This document shows positions 1-11,574 of a stretch of DNA of 64,000 nucleotides, one piece after another. The DNA lies in assembly GCF_027244095.1 (NCBI RefSeq), contig NC_069662.1:9884501-9948500 (forward strand), read 5' to 3'. The translations under genes were made by a program, and so were the position numbers. Origin of the DNA: Hemicordylus capensis (taxonomy: Eukaryota; Chordata; Lepidosauria; Squamata; Cordylidae). The first letter of the stretch is position 1. Every line of letters starts with the position of its first letter. Under the pieces are notes generated by a model that saw only the letters and a program-made list of their open reading frames with translations, was not told the origin of the DNA and made no database searches.

Positions 1-1070
1 GGCAGCTTCAGACATAATGTGGAAATTACATTTGCTGCAAACCATCAGTTCTCAGAGTATATGCATGAGCCAATCTTCCAGTGTAGGGACAGCTGTCCTG
101 ACACTGGGCATGTCATCCAAGCACACCAAATGTCAGTATAACCTACCCTATTTGGGGTTCTAAACCCAATATCTGTGACTGACTTCAAATCTAGGATTTG
201 GAATTGCAAGTAGAATTGGACATGTCAACATTGGCAGGTTCAGAGGACATGCCCAATATTGGCACATATTGAGCTTACGCAATACTCCAGGAACCAAAGT
301 TTTGTGGCAACCTTACTTGCCACATAGTGGCCACATTTGGACATAACATGCAAATGGAAGTGAAGGGGCCTGTGGTTAAAATATGTGTACCTCGGTTTCA
401 ACCAAAAATGGACCTGCAATTTCCCTCCCCGGACTCCAATTTGTACCTGTGGTCTGTCGTGATTTTCACCATCTGTACCTCCGGCTTAGCAGAGCCAGAG
501 TTGCATCTGAATGTGAAAGAGCTGTCTTGCTGTTTGGTAACCATAGTTTGAGGGAGAAAATTCCTCCCTAGCTCCAGCTGCTATTGGCTGCCATGGCTGT
601 CCTTCAGTCAAGAAGGAAGCCCAGCCAGCCTGTTTGCTCTCCTCTCTGAAGTCTCACTGACTGCAGAGAGGGAGCTCTCCAGTACATCCATATTTGTATG
701 GGAGAGCAGGGGGAGGGGGGTTGATCCTGCGGAACTGGGTTACATGCAAATATGGTCAATTTGTGAGGCCACTCATCATTTTGGGAGGAAAAGATGTCTG
801 CAGCGGGAAGGGAAGATGGTAAAAAAACCTCCCCTCTTCCATTTCATGATGGAATATACTGGGAAAAGTCAGCCTAGAAGTGCCAGCCATTGTTTACTTG
901 AAAAATCACATGATTTTTAAGCATTAATTACACATTACATGATGAACTTAGTTTTAGCAGTTTAAATTTAAAAGCAGATAAAACTTTTTCTAACAAAGGT
1001 TTAAATCCCTCTAGTTCAGTGAATGGCCATTAATTTGGTCAATTCATTTTGAAGGAGGTTATTGCCGCAC
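1..1070. other. Intron 4 of unit A
   Basis: No exon is seen here. The stretch aligns with 22917-23570 and about 25500-25870 in intron 4 of unit B (shared text includes the run around CCAGTGTAGGGACAGCTGTC), so it belongs to the A/B segmental duplication. Unit B carries a roughly 1.9 kb insertion that this copy lacks. Confidence 0.7.
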
Positions 1071-1298
1071 CTGAGTGAAGTCTTTATGCCACTGGATTCT
1101 GTTGCCATGAATAGTAAACCTTTTGTTTAGAGGAGCCTGTGGATCCACACTTCCCACTTTGACTCTGACATAGGAGTTATTTGGGAAAGTGACCAAGTTG
1201 GTAATATCAAAGCCAGCTGCTAATTCTCCCTGTTAATTGAATCGAATTTCTTCCTCAGCACTGTTGTTGAATGAGGTTCTCCACAGCAATGAGTGGAG
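1071..1298 (-). pseudogene. V2R unit A exon 4 with in-frame TAA
   Basis: 228 bp with intact splice sites (ACATAG acceptor, CAG|GTGCGG donor). It is nearly identical to exon 4 of unit B and would encode [21 protein letters not shown] then stop, with the sequence after the stop still matching ([20 protein letters not shown]). One base difference from B (GAA to TAA at 1233-1235) creates the stop. Preserved splice sites and frame suggest the lesion is recent. Confidence 0.88.
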
Positions 1299-1433
1299 CT
1301 ATGTGGGAAAAGGAAAAGAAGCAACATGATTATTTTTTTTCGTTATTATTTGATTATTAGTTTTGGAATATTCTTGCTGAGATATATCAGACAACTTTCT
1401 GGGATGAATTATGTTTCCTTTCTCTGAACCTTT

Positions 1434-1611
1434 TGAGGTCATTCACAGTAACGCAAACTGTGTTCTATCCAGGTTTGGGAGCTGTGTGTGCAAGCAAGGT
1501 AGGAAAAAAAGCTATTCAGGTTTTCCTCCTATCTTGCTTCCACACATTCCCTTCTACCCAGGTTTTTGCCTTACCTTGCTTCCACAAAGCTGTTGGATTG
1601 TGTGAATGACT
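1434..1611. mobile_element. Palindromic MITE, copy 1 (intron 3 of unit A)
   Basis: The ends are inverted: GGTCATTCACA at the left and TGTGTGAATGACTT at the right. Internal text (CAGGTTTGGGAGCTGTGTGT and repeated CTTGCTTCCACA) matches copies at about 26229-26905, 43705-43862 and 55033-55283. The copy in unit B sits at the matching intron position, so this insertion predates the A/B duplication. Confidence 0.65.
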
Positions 1612-1949
1612 TCTAGGTATGTAGTGAATTAACAGTAAAAAAGTTATCACATTGGTCCATATTTCACTGTAGGTACCAAATGCATGGAAAAGAGATTGGC
1701 AGCATGTAAATTAGTGTTGATGAAGCAACTCCACAAATTGCCCATGAAAGAGAAATGCAGTTATAAATCTTGCATTTTTGTGGAATCATTATATGGCAAG
1801 GAAGGGAAGGGATATGAGTTGATGACAAGGGAATGGAGGTTGCCTATTTTGTATAAAGAGATTTTCTAGTCAATGACATGCTGATGACTACATGTTCCTT
1901 TAATGTATGGCCCTCCACTCATGACCTTGACAGTGAGGAGAGACATTAC

Positions 1950-2834
1950 CTGCCAAGGTTCTACATTCCAAGATGTCCTGCTGCCCTTCTCCTCCATCAC
2001 TCTGTGCTTGGACCTAGATGAGTACTTGATATGTAAGGCATGTGCCAGAGCATAGACAGCATTATAGATACTGTAGCTGTGGCCAGTCATGCTCATTTCA
2101 AAAAAGCGTGCAGAAAGATGATCCAGCCTTTCCTCCCCTGTACACAGGTTATCAAAGGCATCTCTTGACACAGCAGAAGTTTGCATGATACAGTCAAATG
2201 CGTGCTCCCAGAAATTCTTAATAAAACCATTTCCCTTAGCTTGTAAAGGGTTTATATCTTGAAGAAAGTGTGGGAACTGTAAAAGCCTCTTTGGGTGAAG
2301 GGTGAAGGAAATGGCACCATGGAATGTTTGTATATCAAAACTCTTTAGAAACTGACTTAATGTGAAATCAATTTGGGCTGTTGTAATCCACACCTTTCCT
2401 GTGGAGTTCTTCTCCTGGTATTCAGAATCTGTTAGATACATCAATGTTTTACCCCATATCATAGTGGCCAGCCATGTAATCATTGAAGTATCTCCATTTA
2501 TAACAACAGTGTTGGCTTTATTCTTCATGAAAACTGGCATATTATTGACAAAGTCCATGACAATCTCACCTACGTTATTGAAACGGAGATTTTTTGGTAC
2601 AATTTCTGTGTAGGCTGAACAGATTCCATTCTGAGACAGCTTTGACTCTAAGCCCTTCAAGAAATGTTTTCCCGAATCATCCTCCGTAGTGATGAGCCCT
2701 ACCCATTTCCACCCAAAATGAAGAAGTAACTGAATGATTCCTGTGTATTGGACAGCCTCACTGGGGGTCATTCGATAAAATAAATGGCGATTGGTTGCAT
2801 CCCTTACTGTTGATTCAAATGAGCCATAGGCAAT
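1950..2834 (-). CDS. V2R unit A exon 3 (main ligand-binding exon)
   Basis: 885 bp, 295 codons, no stop, from IAYGSFEST after a TTTAAAG acceptor to NVEPWQ before GTAATG. Family landmarks in order are [54 protein letters not shown] and [20 protein letters not shown]. It is closely similar to exon 3 of unit B except for a dense patch of replacements near 2536-2610. Confidence 0.93.
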
Positions 2835-3008
2835 CTTTAAAAATAAAAATGGCAACACGTTATTCAGAGGAAATTGGAGGGTTCTTTCATACATTGACCT
2901 GAATCCAGAGACGTTAGTCATGCTCAAGCATCTTTGAAATCTATGTTCATAATTTCAGTGCAACTTACACACAAATAAATAAATTCATAAACTATATTAT
3001 TTATTCAC

Positions 3009-3207
3009 TAATACAAAGAATCAGAATCACTTTATTTCGGTCATTGACCAGACAAGATACCATCACATATATACGTTTCGAGATTTGCAAACAATATAGC
3101 AGAACTTGATCACCGAATTAGAAATTATAGCATTAAAATTGGACAGCAAGAGATCAAGATAAAAGTCATCAGTATGGCCAGGAATATTACACTGATACAA
3201 TTATTAG
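3009..3207 (-). mobile_element. LINE 3'-end fragment (intron 2 of unit A)
   Basis: The stretch is absent from the aligned intron 2 of unit B. It begins with a TTTATTTCGGTCATTGACCAG-type sequence resembling the 3' ends at 17166 and 19796 (TTTATTACAGCCGTTG). It is therefore probably a short 5'-truncated copy of a related LINE on the minus strand, inserted after the duplication. The clade is not assigned. Confidence 0.45.
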
Positions 3208-3535
3208 TGTTATTCAATTAATTGCTTAATGTCTACCCTTTTTTCACCAAGAGGGATCTCAATGCATGTTATGCAGAATCACAAAATATTACTACTCTTT
3301 CACAAGTATATCTTTGCGATATACATGCTTATGGAATTGAAACCATCTACATTTTTTTTGCTCTTTTAGAAAATGTTACTCCCGGCATCACAAAAATATA
3401 TCTTGGAGGTGAGTATAAAAGAGATCAAGTTGATTATCAATAGGAAAAGCAGCCTGAGCATAAATACCCACAAATCTATCACAAGTGACACCAGTACAAC
3501 TCCACATATTTCCCCTCCTTCTTATTTTTCAATAG

Positions 3536-3725
3536 TAAGGTAAAGTTGTGCCGTAAAGTTGGTGTCGACTCCTGGCAACCTCAGAGCCATGTGGCTGTCT
3601 TTGGCAGAATACAGGAGGGGTTTACCATTGCCATCTCCTGTTCAGTATGAGATGATGCCTTTCAGCATCTTCCTATATCACTGCTACCCAATATAGGTGT
3701 TTCCCATAGTCTGGTGAAACAGATG
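3536..3725 (-). mobile_element. Sauria-type SINE fragment, head missing
   Basis: It matches the body and 3' end of the fuller copy at 55358-55620: GCCGTAAAGTTGGTGTCGAC, then GAGGGGTTTACCATTGCC-like text and GATGATGCCTTTCAGCATC. The tRNA-like head is absent. Its 3' end lies at the same intron position as the 3' end of the BovB element in unit B. Confidence 0.7.
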
Positions 3726-3808
3726 CCAAAAACGAAGAGGTGAGTGAGTTATGTGTAGTGCTTTGGGAAAACACCATAGCCTACATGTAGGCTACACCCA
3801 CATCTTAC

Positions 3809-4100
3809 TTGTGGAACCTTGTAAAGGCTTAAGATGTCTGCCATTTGTGAGGAGGTATCAGCATCAAGGCCACCAATTACTCCAATTAGGTTTTTCTGGG
3901 TGCCGCATTTGTAGTTGGGGGCAAATCTGTGTGTTCTGAAGAGAAGCTCTAGGGTGCTGCGGTAGACCATCCTTGCATCAGAGTAGCTCTCATAGATGTG
4001 GAACCCCAAAGTGACATTGGGCAAGATCTGGGGATTTCCATTGATTTCATGGACAGCAAATGCCAAGGCCAGCATGTGCTGGTAAAACTTTGTAAACACT
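3809..4100 (-). CDS. V2R unit A exon 2 (ligand-binding lobe 1)
   Basis: 292 bp, the same length as exon 2 of units B and C. It encodes [20 protein letters not shown], then the family signatures [22 protein letters not shown]-like APNYKCG and [14 protein letters not shown], ending YKVPQ. The acceptor is TTTTGTAG and the donor GTAAGA. No stops interrupt the frame. This forms the first lobe of the Venus-flytrap domain. Confidence 0.92.
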
Positions 4101-5194
4101 CTACAAAATAAAGGGTTGTATTAGTCAAGGAAGAATGACAGAATTCATGAAATCATTTTATCAGATGATCAGGCTCTAATTGGATTAAGGGTAAGATGAC
4201 TGGCTGACATGCTGACTAATGCTTATCTATGTACCTATGCTCGGTACACAGCCACAGTGGCACTGGCAACACTTTGCAAGTGTGGATTCAGGTGTGCAGT
4301 GGAGGTTTTTGCTGATCCTACCTCCATCAGGAGCACTCTTTGGAACCTGGAAATATATTCCTGAAGGTTGCACAGCCCACAGTGACATAATTCTGGGTTG
4401 CATGGAGCAGTTCAAGGGAGGGGAAATCAATACAAATCATCCCTCCCTGTACATCTGCACTACTAAATCAGGTCATCTGTTTGCTGCAAACATTCAGCAT
4501 TCGTCAGGATAATAGCCAGTGCAAGGATAGGGCACAATCCTCCAAAGGCAGTGTCAGGCTCTCAGTATAGTCACTCACCTTCTGCTGCCAAAGGAGGTTG
4601 AGGCGGCCTTAGTTTTATGCCGGGGGAGATTTTGAGGTTACAGGCAGGGCATGTACCATTCACCAGCCCCACCCTAGTGTTGCTACACCCAAAGCTCAGT
4701 CAGAGTCCCAAGGCTCCTTCCACACCGAGCCATCCTCCTGGACTATCCATTCATCACTGGCCACCAGTCCTCCATTCTATACTTCCTGATGGCTGGGGCA
4801 AATCTCATGAGATCTTGCCCTGAGGTCTCACAAGAACCACTCCTAATCCTGCGAAGCTAAGCCATCTCTTGATGGCAAGGCCACATCTCCCTGCCGGGTC
4901 CAGCATGAACACCTCTAGATGAGTGTGTTGGTGTCTACTTCTTCCCCCGCTCAATAGGGTCATCCCAGCAACACCTGGGCGGGGGAAGCCCCGACATGAA
5001 GCTAGCCTCATTTACCCATGGAGACCCACTCCACCTCAGGGATTACCCCACAGGCAGTTATGACTAAGTCTCACTAAAGAGAAGGAAATTGTTAGAAGTT
5101 AAGACATGATTAACATGCATCTCATCTCATTACTTTCACTGCGACATTGTTATGTTAAATTGTAGCTGGAGGTTATTGATTATAAGGAACAAAT

Positions 5195-5490
5195 GTAAAG
5201 TAGTACATAGGAACATAGGAAGCTATCATATACTGAGTCAGACAATTGGTCCATCTAGCTCAGTATTGTGTACAAAGACTGGCAGCGTCTTCTTCAGGGT
5301 TATAGGCAGGAGTCTGTTTCAACCCTATATCGGAGATGCCAGGGGAGGAACTTGGAGGCTTCTGCATGCAAGCATGCAGATATTCTTCCCAGAGCAGCCC
5401 CATCTCCTGAGGGGAATATCTTTCAGTGCTCAAACATGTAGTCTCCCATTCATATGACACCAGGGCAGACCTTGCTTAGCAAAGAAATAT
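5195..5490 (-). mobile_element. 5S-headed SINE with CR1-like tail
   Basis: Read on the minus strand, it runs from a 5S-like GCTAAGCAAGG...GGG segment through a CATATGAATGGGAGACTAC segment (compare the 5S internal element GGATGGGAGACC) to the body and a tail with GAGCTAGATGGACCAATTGT and CCTATGTTCC. The same family occurs at 19091-19383 and 50465-50765. Confidence 0.7.
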
Positions 5491-6702
5491 AAACACCAGT
5501 AAGATGTCAGAAGGCAAAACAAGCAGAAAATGTGTGAAATGCAACCAGGTGCATAGGAACGCAGCAGATTTTATTGTGGGTTTACTGTGAGTCTTTATTT
5601 TGAGTTCAAAATTGCAAAAAAAAAAAAAAAAGGGGGGGGGCAGAAAACGTGGATTTTTAAAACTCTGGATATAAATTGGGCTACACTCTAGCATGCAATG
5701 AAAAACACAGATCGTGTGTGTGGTGCTCCCCGAAAGCTCTCAGGGACCTTGGGGTTAACTCCATTTTGGAGGAGAAGTGAGCTAAACGCCTTGTCTGGAA
5801 ATGCTCCAGGTAAGGGTGATAAAATAAGTACTAAGGCTAAGCACAGGCAGAATTCCATTCTATAATATGTATGCCTCATGGACCTCCATTTTAAACTCAG
5901 AAAAGAATGGGTATACCTAGGGCTGACTCATTTGCTCTGATATATAAAATTAATCTGTTTATGAGAGTCAAGCAGTTTTTAACCTCCTGTGCAGTCCAGA
6001 ACAGCTGCCTTTTGATTACTAGATGACTTATCAGATTTTTCTTTCCTGTTCTTCTCCCCCTTTTCAGGAATGGCACACTCCTGAAATATACTTCTGCATA
6101 GAAGAGGCATGTGACTGGGTGTGTCCAAATTTGATACAATTAGGAAAAAACCCACCTCCAACTCCACTTTTAAAATAGGAAATGCTCAGTGGCATATGTA
6201 CTGCACTGCAGCCTGCTGATTCAAGAGTGGGTTGCATGAACTGGCTCTTTGTGATTCCAAACCCCATCCACAGTGGAAATGAGCTTGGAGAGATCCTAAG
6301 CTCATTTCATCATGCCAGTGCTGAAGCGATGATTTCCACATCATTCATAACGGGAATGCTTCTGTGTCACTTTTGTGCTGATGCAGTTTATAGGAGCCTC
6401 AGAGCATCTCTGAATTTACTTCCAGTGTAGGCTAGAAAAGATGGGGTTTTGAAAGACATGGCACCAGCACATGTACCTCTTGGATCAGTGGGGCACTGTA
6501 CAATATGTAACTATGTGGTTAAAGTCCAACCGGCTCATAAGAAGTAATGATTTAGAAAGTGTTCTGCCCATGTGGGATCAGTGAATATGAAATGGTGCTT
6601 GTGCCTTTCATTTTCCAAATCAACTACCATTTTGTATCTTGAACAGGCTCGAAGAAGACTCAAACATAAAGACCAAGATGAACAAAATTATAGCTCATTT
6701 AC

Positions 6703-6704
<2 letters not shown>

Positions 6705-6760
<56 letters not shown>

Positions 6761-6762
6761 CT
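6705..6762. repeat. (CAA)n microsatellite beside exon 1 donor
   Basis: A near-perfect CAA tract of about 57 bp ends seven bases from the last coding base of exon 1 of unit A. The apparent polyglutamine frame across it on the plus strand is an artefact of the repeat. Confidence 0.95.
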
Positions 6763-6768
6763 CCTTAC

Positions 6769-6989
6769 AATGGAATGTCATCTATCTCCTGTGAAGGGTG
6801 TTGGTTGAACAAAAAATTGCAGAAGATATACTGGACATGTGATGCCATCCCACCAATGAGGATTTCACCTGGTTGGTGCCACTTGTGTGGAATATGAAGG
6901 GGATCATTTCCAGTGCATTTAATTGGAATTATTTTGCATGAAAGAGGAGGGAGCAGCAGTAGCAGCACCAACATCACAGACTCTACCAT
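6769..6989 (-). CDS. V2R unit A exon 1 (signal peptide and N-terminus)
   Basis: An ATG at 6989 opens a hydrophobic leader ([15 protein letters not shown]) followed by the V2R N-terminal pattern [14 protein letters not shown] and [13 protein letters not shown], ending HPSQEIDDIP plus two bases. The donor reads CATT|GTAAGG, leaving phase 2, which exon 2 completes to a leucine codon. A (CAA)n microsatellite begins about eight bases inside the intron. Confidence 0.9.
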
Positions 6990-8075
6990 TCTGGTGTCAA
7001 AGCTGCTCTGTGGATCTGGACGTCTCCCTGCACCAATAGTTTTAGCATCGCCAACCTTTGAAGAACCTCTTTTGAATGGCAGCTGACTTGATCAATCCCA
7101 TTCTTAGTGGTACAGAAGGCTGATTTGTCCTAAACCTCCAAAGAATATCAAAAACAAGCGCTGGGTGCCAGCTAAAAGCCATTGATCAGTGATATGGATG
7201 GAGCTCTGCTTCTCTCTAGTTCCTTACCATATTTGTCCTTCACTCTGTGTAGGTTTTTAAGACAAATTTCATATCACATTGTTGAAACACGCCCACCCAC
7301 CCACCCCATAAATATTTCCTAAGACTACTACGGAATTGGTTGGGAAGTTTAGTAATTTTGATAATTACAGGGAGAGGATAATCATCCAGCAAACATGTTT
7401 TGTCCCCTGTTACATCATCAGATCCAGGACTGGTGAAGTAAATATGTTTGTCAGATCTCACACTACATTGCAGCTACTTGATCATGGAACTGTAAATGGG
7501 GCAGAGAATTGAGAATGAACCCCTATGATGGGATCTAACTTGCAATGGATATGCTTCAACTAGAAATGGTACTGTGATAATACAAATACAAATGTGACCA
7601 AAATTTATAATATACCACTTTTGAAAAAAAGTTCCCAAAGCAGTTTATATAGATATAAACAGACAAACAAACAAATAAAATTGCTTAATGATTGGCCACT
7701 GAAAATGCAGAGGAACCCTGCAGATATGATATGATTCTGAACCTAAAATAAACGTTATAATGTGTAATTCATAGGACATTGTAGAGATGGGAAGGCTTTC
7801 AGGGCGGACTAGGCCTCACTTAGAGCAACTGCTGGGAGGGTGGGCCTTTCCTAATAAGGAAAAAAGCCCGGGAAATTCAAAGCAGAAGGACCAATTCAGA
7901 GGATTTAGTGGGAACTACACACTTAGCCACCTACTGGAGAGGAGAAAGCATTGGTTTGTTAGTTGGTCTGTCCCAGGAGACCCCGGAGGAAGCAGCAGGC
8001 TGGGAACTGCTGGGGAAATGGGAAGGCATGGAAGTTAGGACCAACTCAGTTAGACATGTGAGGGAATTTATTTTT
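6990..8075. other. 5' flank of unit A, duplicated at unit B
   Basis: This flank aligns with 39583-40528 plus about 41118-41150 in unit B; shared text includes GGGCGGACTAGGCCTCAC and AGCCCGGGAAATTCAAAGC. The interruption at unit B is an L2-like LINE insertion. The flank presumably contains the promoter of unit A. No convincing TATA box could be placed. Confidence 0.6.
7413..7469 (-). promoter_or_regulatory. Conserved upstream block, unit A
   Basis: A block of about 57 bp lies 424-480 bp upstream of the unit A start codon. It aligns with 40023-40079 (unit B) and 57292-57348 (unit C). Shared cores on the plus strand are ATCATCAG, CCAG-ACT, TGAAG and CAGATCTCAC, next to ATGTTTGTC. It could be a promoter element or an unannotated 5' UTR exon; there is no direct evidence of function. 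Confidence 0.45.
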
Positions 8076-8259
8076 CTTTATGGATTGCTTAGAATCTGTG
8101 TTGCCAGGTGTTCCTCCTCCTTTATTGCAATAAAGTTACAGTATATAGACATAATCAAGGATGATAATGATACATTTAAATCTAACAAATAAGAAAAGAG
8201 AAAAAGAAAAGAAACCCCTTAACACAGCTTAACATAATAGGATGTAACCACCGGGGGGG

Positions 8260-8903
8260 TAGGGGTGTGCACAAAACTGGGTTGCCCAGTTTTGTTCAAG
8301 TTGGGACTGGACCCAAACCAGACTGGGCATGTTTGATTTTGTCACCCAAACACTCACATTCCCAGTTCAGTTTGGGGGTGTGGGGTTCATGGTCTTTAAA
8401 AAAAATAATTCCATTTTTCAGTTTTCATTTCTGCCTTAGGGAATAATGGGGATTTGAGGCTGCCCCAATTGGGGATTGCACAAGAACCCCAAAGCGGGTT
8501 TGGGGGTGAGGCACATAGGACAATAACTCCCCCCTCAATCCCCAGGGTGGTGGGGTGTATTTCTTTTCTTTTCTTTTTTGGATTTTTTTTTAAATTTTGG
8601 GCCTGTTTGACAGTTCTCTCAATGAATCCCTATGAGAAAAACAATGTACAAAGCAACCAAGAATCCAATTTTTCCTTATGTGCCTTACCCTCAGACTTGC
8701 TTTGGGGTGCCTGTGCAACTCCCAAGGGTGGGAAAGGGCCAGCTGGGCCACCTCATATCCCCACTATTTCCTATGGCAAAAATAATGACAAATCTTTTTA
8801 AAAAAAACTCTTAAAAATCAAACAAGTGTCTGATTGCTTTGATGTTTGGGTGGTAGTTGGCACCCATGGGTGCCTACCACATCAACCCAGTTTCATGCCC
8901 CTA
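8260..8903. mobile_element. hAT-like non-autonomous element candidate
   Basis: The ends are inverted and similar: TAGGGGTGTGCACAAAACTG at the left and, on the opposite strand, TAGGGGCATGAAACTGGGTT at the right. No open frame is present. No matching 8-bp target duplication was found, so the boundaries are less certain than for the element at 16658-17064. Confidence 0.5.
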
Positions 8904-9419
8904 GGAGGCCACAACCCAACAGAGAGTGACACAACTAAAAAGACACCAAGCTGCAAACTAAAAAAACAAGCACAAAGACAGACCTGCCTGCACTAGAGAG
9001 TACTGAACAACTGCAAAACCAAGAAAACCAAGCAACACTAAAGACTGCAGCCACAAACACCTAGCAAGACACACTAGACAGCTCAAGGCAGCAAAACCAA
9101 GCTAGCACACAAACAGCAAAGAAAAAGGGCAAGGCAAATTAATGTCAAAAACACACCACTTTTGAATAAAAAATTAAAATAACACACCTTGAGATTTCTT
9201 CTTCTCTTCTCTTTTTGCATGTGGCCACAATAAAGGAAAATCTGCCTCAGACCGGCAGGTCCATCACATCTTTGCTGGAGGCCACAAGCCACAGACACAT
9301 GGTGGCACCAGACCACTGACTCATCACTGGCAGTGAATAAGTGTTTGGAGCGTGTGTGTGCATGCTAGGGGAAAAGAAAAGGGCGCCTATATGCACATTA
9401 TAGAAATATACAGACACAT
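8904..9419. other. Unannotated intergenic stretch
   Basis: I see no gene or recognised repeat here; an A-rich, CAACACAA-like low-complexity part covers 8920-9120. Confidence 0.4.
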
Positions 9420-9860
9420 CTTAATTTGTACAGCTATTTACACACTAACTATCTATACAACCCAAAGCTTCCAAAACACTATCTACACAAAAGAAAGAAA
9501 CCTGTCCACCACACATACACACAACAAAAACCTACACACACACACACACACACCTGGACACACATCTGCACAACACTTCTACACATTTACAGCATCTAGT
9601 TCTACATATTCACAGATTTACACATATACATATTTACATTTCTACACTTGTATTCTACACATTTGCAGTTTTACTTTTTCTCTTATTTACATTCTCTCAT
9701 ATTTACATTTCTAAAAATTTACACTTTTACAGCCCCCCCACTGCCTGCCTCCCCCAAAAGTCACCTATGTACACTTTCAAACATTTACATATTTACAAAT
9801 CTACACATTTACAAATTTACATACTTACAAATTGAAACATTTACAAATATACAGCCATGC
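9420..9860. repeat. ACA-rich degenerate minisatellite
   Basis: About 440 bp are built from variants of TTTACA, TCTACAC and ATTTACAAAT, with a (CA)n core at 9534-9552. Long open frames here are products of the low-complexity repeat. Confidence 0.75.
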
Positions 9861-11559
9861 TCTGCGTGGATCCCCCCTCTCCTAGTGTTTGTGCAGCATG
9901 CTGTGACATGGCATGGTTAGGAAAGAGGGAGGGAAGGTTAGGGTTGAATGGAAGTTGTTGCCAGGCAGGAGACCAACACCACGGCTCCTGGTAAACCATG
10001 GACCAATCACTCACCCAGCTCAACTTCCAGCTTGGGGTAGCCCAACAGGGGGAGGTTCACCTTGAGGAAAACCAACTGCTCCACCAAGCTAGGATCCAGC
10101 CTGGAGCGATGGGGTGTCACCACATTGCCTGCCCTGCACATGAGAAACACCCGCTTGCTCGGGTTGGTGAGCAGGAGAGGAGGTGCACAGCGACCGCCAC
10201 CAGGACTAGCTTACTCTTGCACCAGAGTAACAAACCTCAATTTAATCGTTCATCAGCTAGCACGTTTTCTCACCACGTGTAAGCTTGCCATGGAAGGCTT
10301 TTGTACTTTTCTAAAAGCAGAGGAAAGAGTTTACCCTAGGATTCCACCCAAGCCCAGGTAGGGTTTAAACTCTGTTAATATTTGGGTGTGGTGGCAGCAA
10401 ATAAACTACTAGAAAGACAGGAAAGTTTTTGGAGAAGCCTTTTGTAAAGATCAGCCAGTAACAGCCTTTCCTTTCCTCTAAAGATGGAACCAGAAGTGTA
10501 CCCTGTCCACTCAGCACATGGTGGGTGGGACCTAGAGGGCCATGAGGCAGGAAGAGGAGACTTTATTTGTTCATAAGAAGTTAGGCTGGGAGAGCAAGAA
10601 GGATGCAGCCACGAGGTTTGGCTGCAGGGAAATCTCTCTGCAGATCCGGGGGGAAAGCAGGAAACTTGAATTCTCTACCATGGCTTTGGTGAGTTCATGT
10701 AGGAAGCCAGGGCTTTGGGGAAAGGATCAGACTAGGGAACAGGTTGTTAGTCAGTTTGCGTCAGAAACTTATTTTTGCTTTTGTGTGCCTTTCATATCCT
10801 TACAACTGTTCTATGGTGTTTTATCTGTAATGTAACTAAGCTAAGAAACAATAGCCTGCACCCAACTATCCAGTTAGGGTGTTGTAAAAGACTCTATGAG
10901 GTTTTAAAGGTACTCTTGTATTTTCTTACATCTATGTTCTTTGCAACTGGGTAACCACAATTTTTAAAGTGTGCCCCCCCAATATCATCTGAGTGTGCTT
11001 TTTGAAATATTCTTGCAGCTACTGAGTGTTTCTTTTACCTGTAACTAAAAACCGAGAAAGCCTCAGACAGAAGCAGTCTGTAGTATTTTGAATAAAGGGT
11101 TTTTTCGTCTTTTTTTTGTTCTTTGCATTTTACTTGCCTCTGAGTGGATTTTTAACTCAGGAAAGGGGATTTTACTCATGTCTCAAGTTTGATTGCTCAG
11201 CAACTCTAGCAACACACATCTCAAGTTTGATTGCTCAGCAACTCTACCAGATTTTCTCATCACGTGAAGGCTTGCACGTGGAAGGTGGTTTTTTTTTGTA
11301 CTTTTCCAATAGTAAGGAGAAGGAGAGTTCGCTGGAATTTCTCCCACACTGGGGGTGGGGGGATTAAATTTTGTTAAAAAGTAGGCGTGGTGGCAGTGAC
11401 TGAGCTACTGGGAAAACAGAATAGTTTTAAAGGAACAGCCTTTGTGGGTGAAAGCAAAAGAGAGGATGATTCAGCATTTTTCTTTCCCTCATGTGGGCTT
11501 GCTTTGAGACAAAGGCTGGGTAAATCTGCTACAGTCATAAAAAACGATTTACCCTGATA
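9861..11559. repeat. Direct-repeat pair, possible LTR-element remnant
   Basis: Blocks near 10225-10460 and 11215-11430 resemble each other in order: TTCTCA-CACGTG, CTTGC, GTACTTTTC, a purine run, then GTGGTGGCAGC/T followed by GAGCTACT/AACTACT. A third related block ends at about 41440 (GGCGGTGGCAGC). This could be an old LTR-type relic, broken and of uncertain family. No coding sequence is recognised between the blocks. Confidence 0.3.
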
Positions 11560-11574
11560 TGTGGAAAAATCGGA

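Larger units (their letters stand above)
4101..6768. other. Intron 1 of unit A
   Basis: It holds a minus-strand 5S-headed SINE (5195-5490), a short poly-A/poly-G tract near 5615-5640, unclassified GC-rich sequence around 4600-5040, and the (CAA)n run against exon 1. No further exon is seen. Confidence 0.6.
1071..6989 (-). pseudogene. V2R unit A: vomeronasal type 2 receptor, partial, stop in exon 4
   Basis: Four exons are seen: 6769-6989, 3809-4100, 1950-2834 and 1071-1298. Exons 5 and 6 would lie left of the window. Splice sites are canonical GT/AG and phases join correctly (2, 0, 0). The encoded part is a signal peptide plus the Venus-flytrap domain of a family C GPCR. Codon 22 of exon 4 is TAA (1233-1235) where unit B has GAA, so the frame ends at codon 488, before the cysteine-rich and membrane domains. 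No other lesion is visible, so this is a young pseudogene, or a null allele if the stop is polymorphic. It is the closest paralogue of unit B, sharing introns and 5' flank. Read-through or a sequencing error cannot be excluded from one sequence. Confidence 0.85.

Noticed and set aside
3222-3443. Small plus-strand frame in intron 2 of unit A
   Set aside because: No homology to V2R or other families, and no support in the aligned region of unit B.
6572-6808. Open frame with a polyglutamine run
   Set aside because: The run is the (CAA)n microsatellite, and the frame overlaps V2R exon 1 on the other strand.
8260-8903. 8-bp target duplication for the hAT-like element
   Set aside because: The bases on the two sides do not match, so the boundaries remain provisional.
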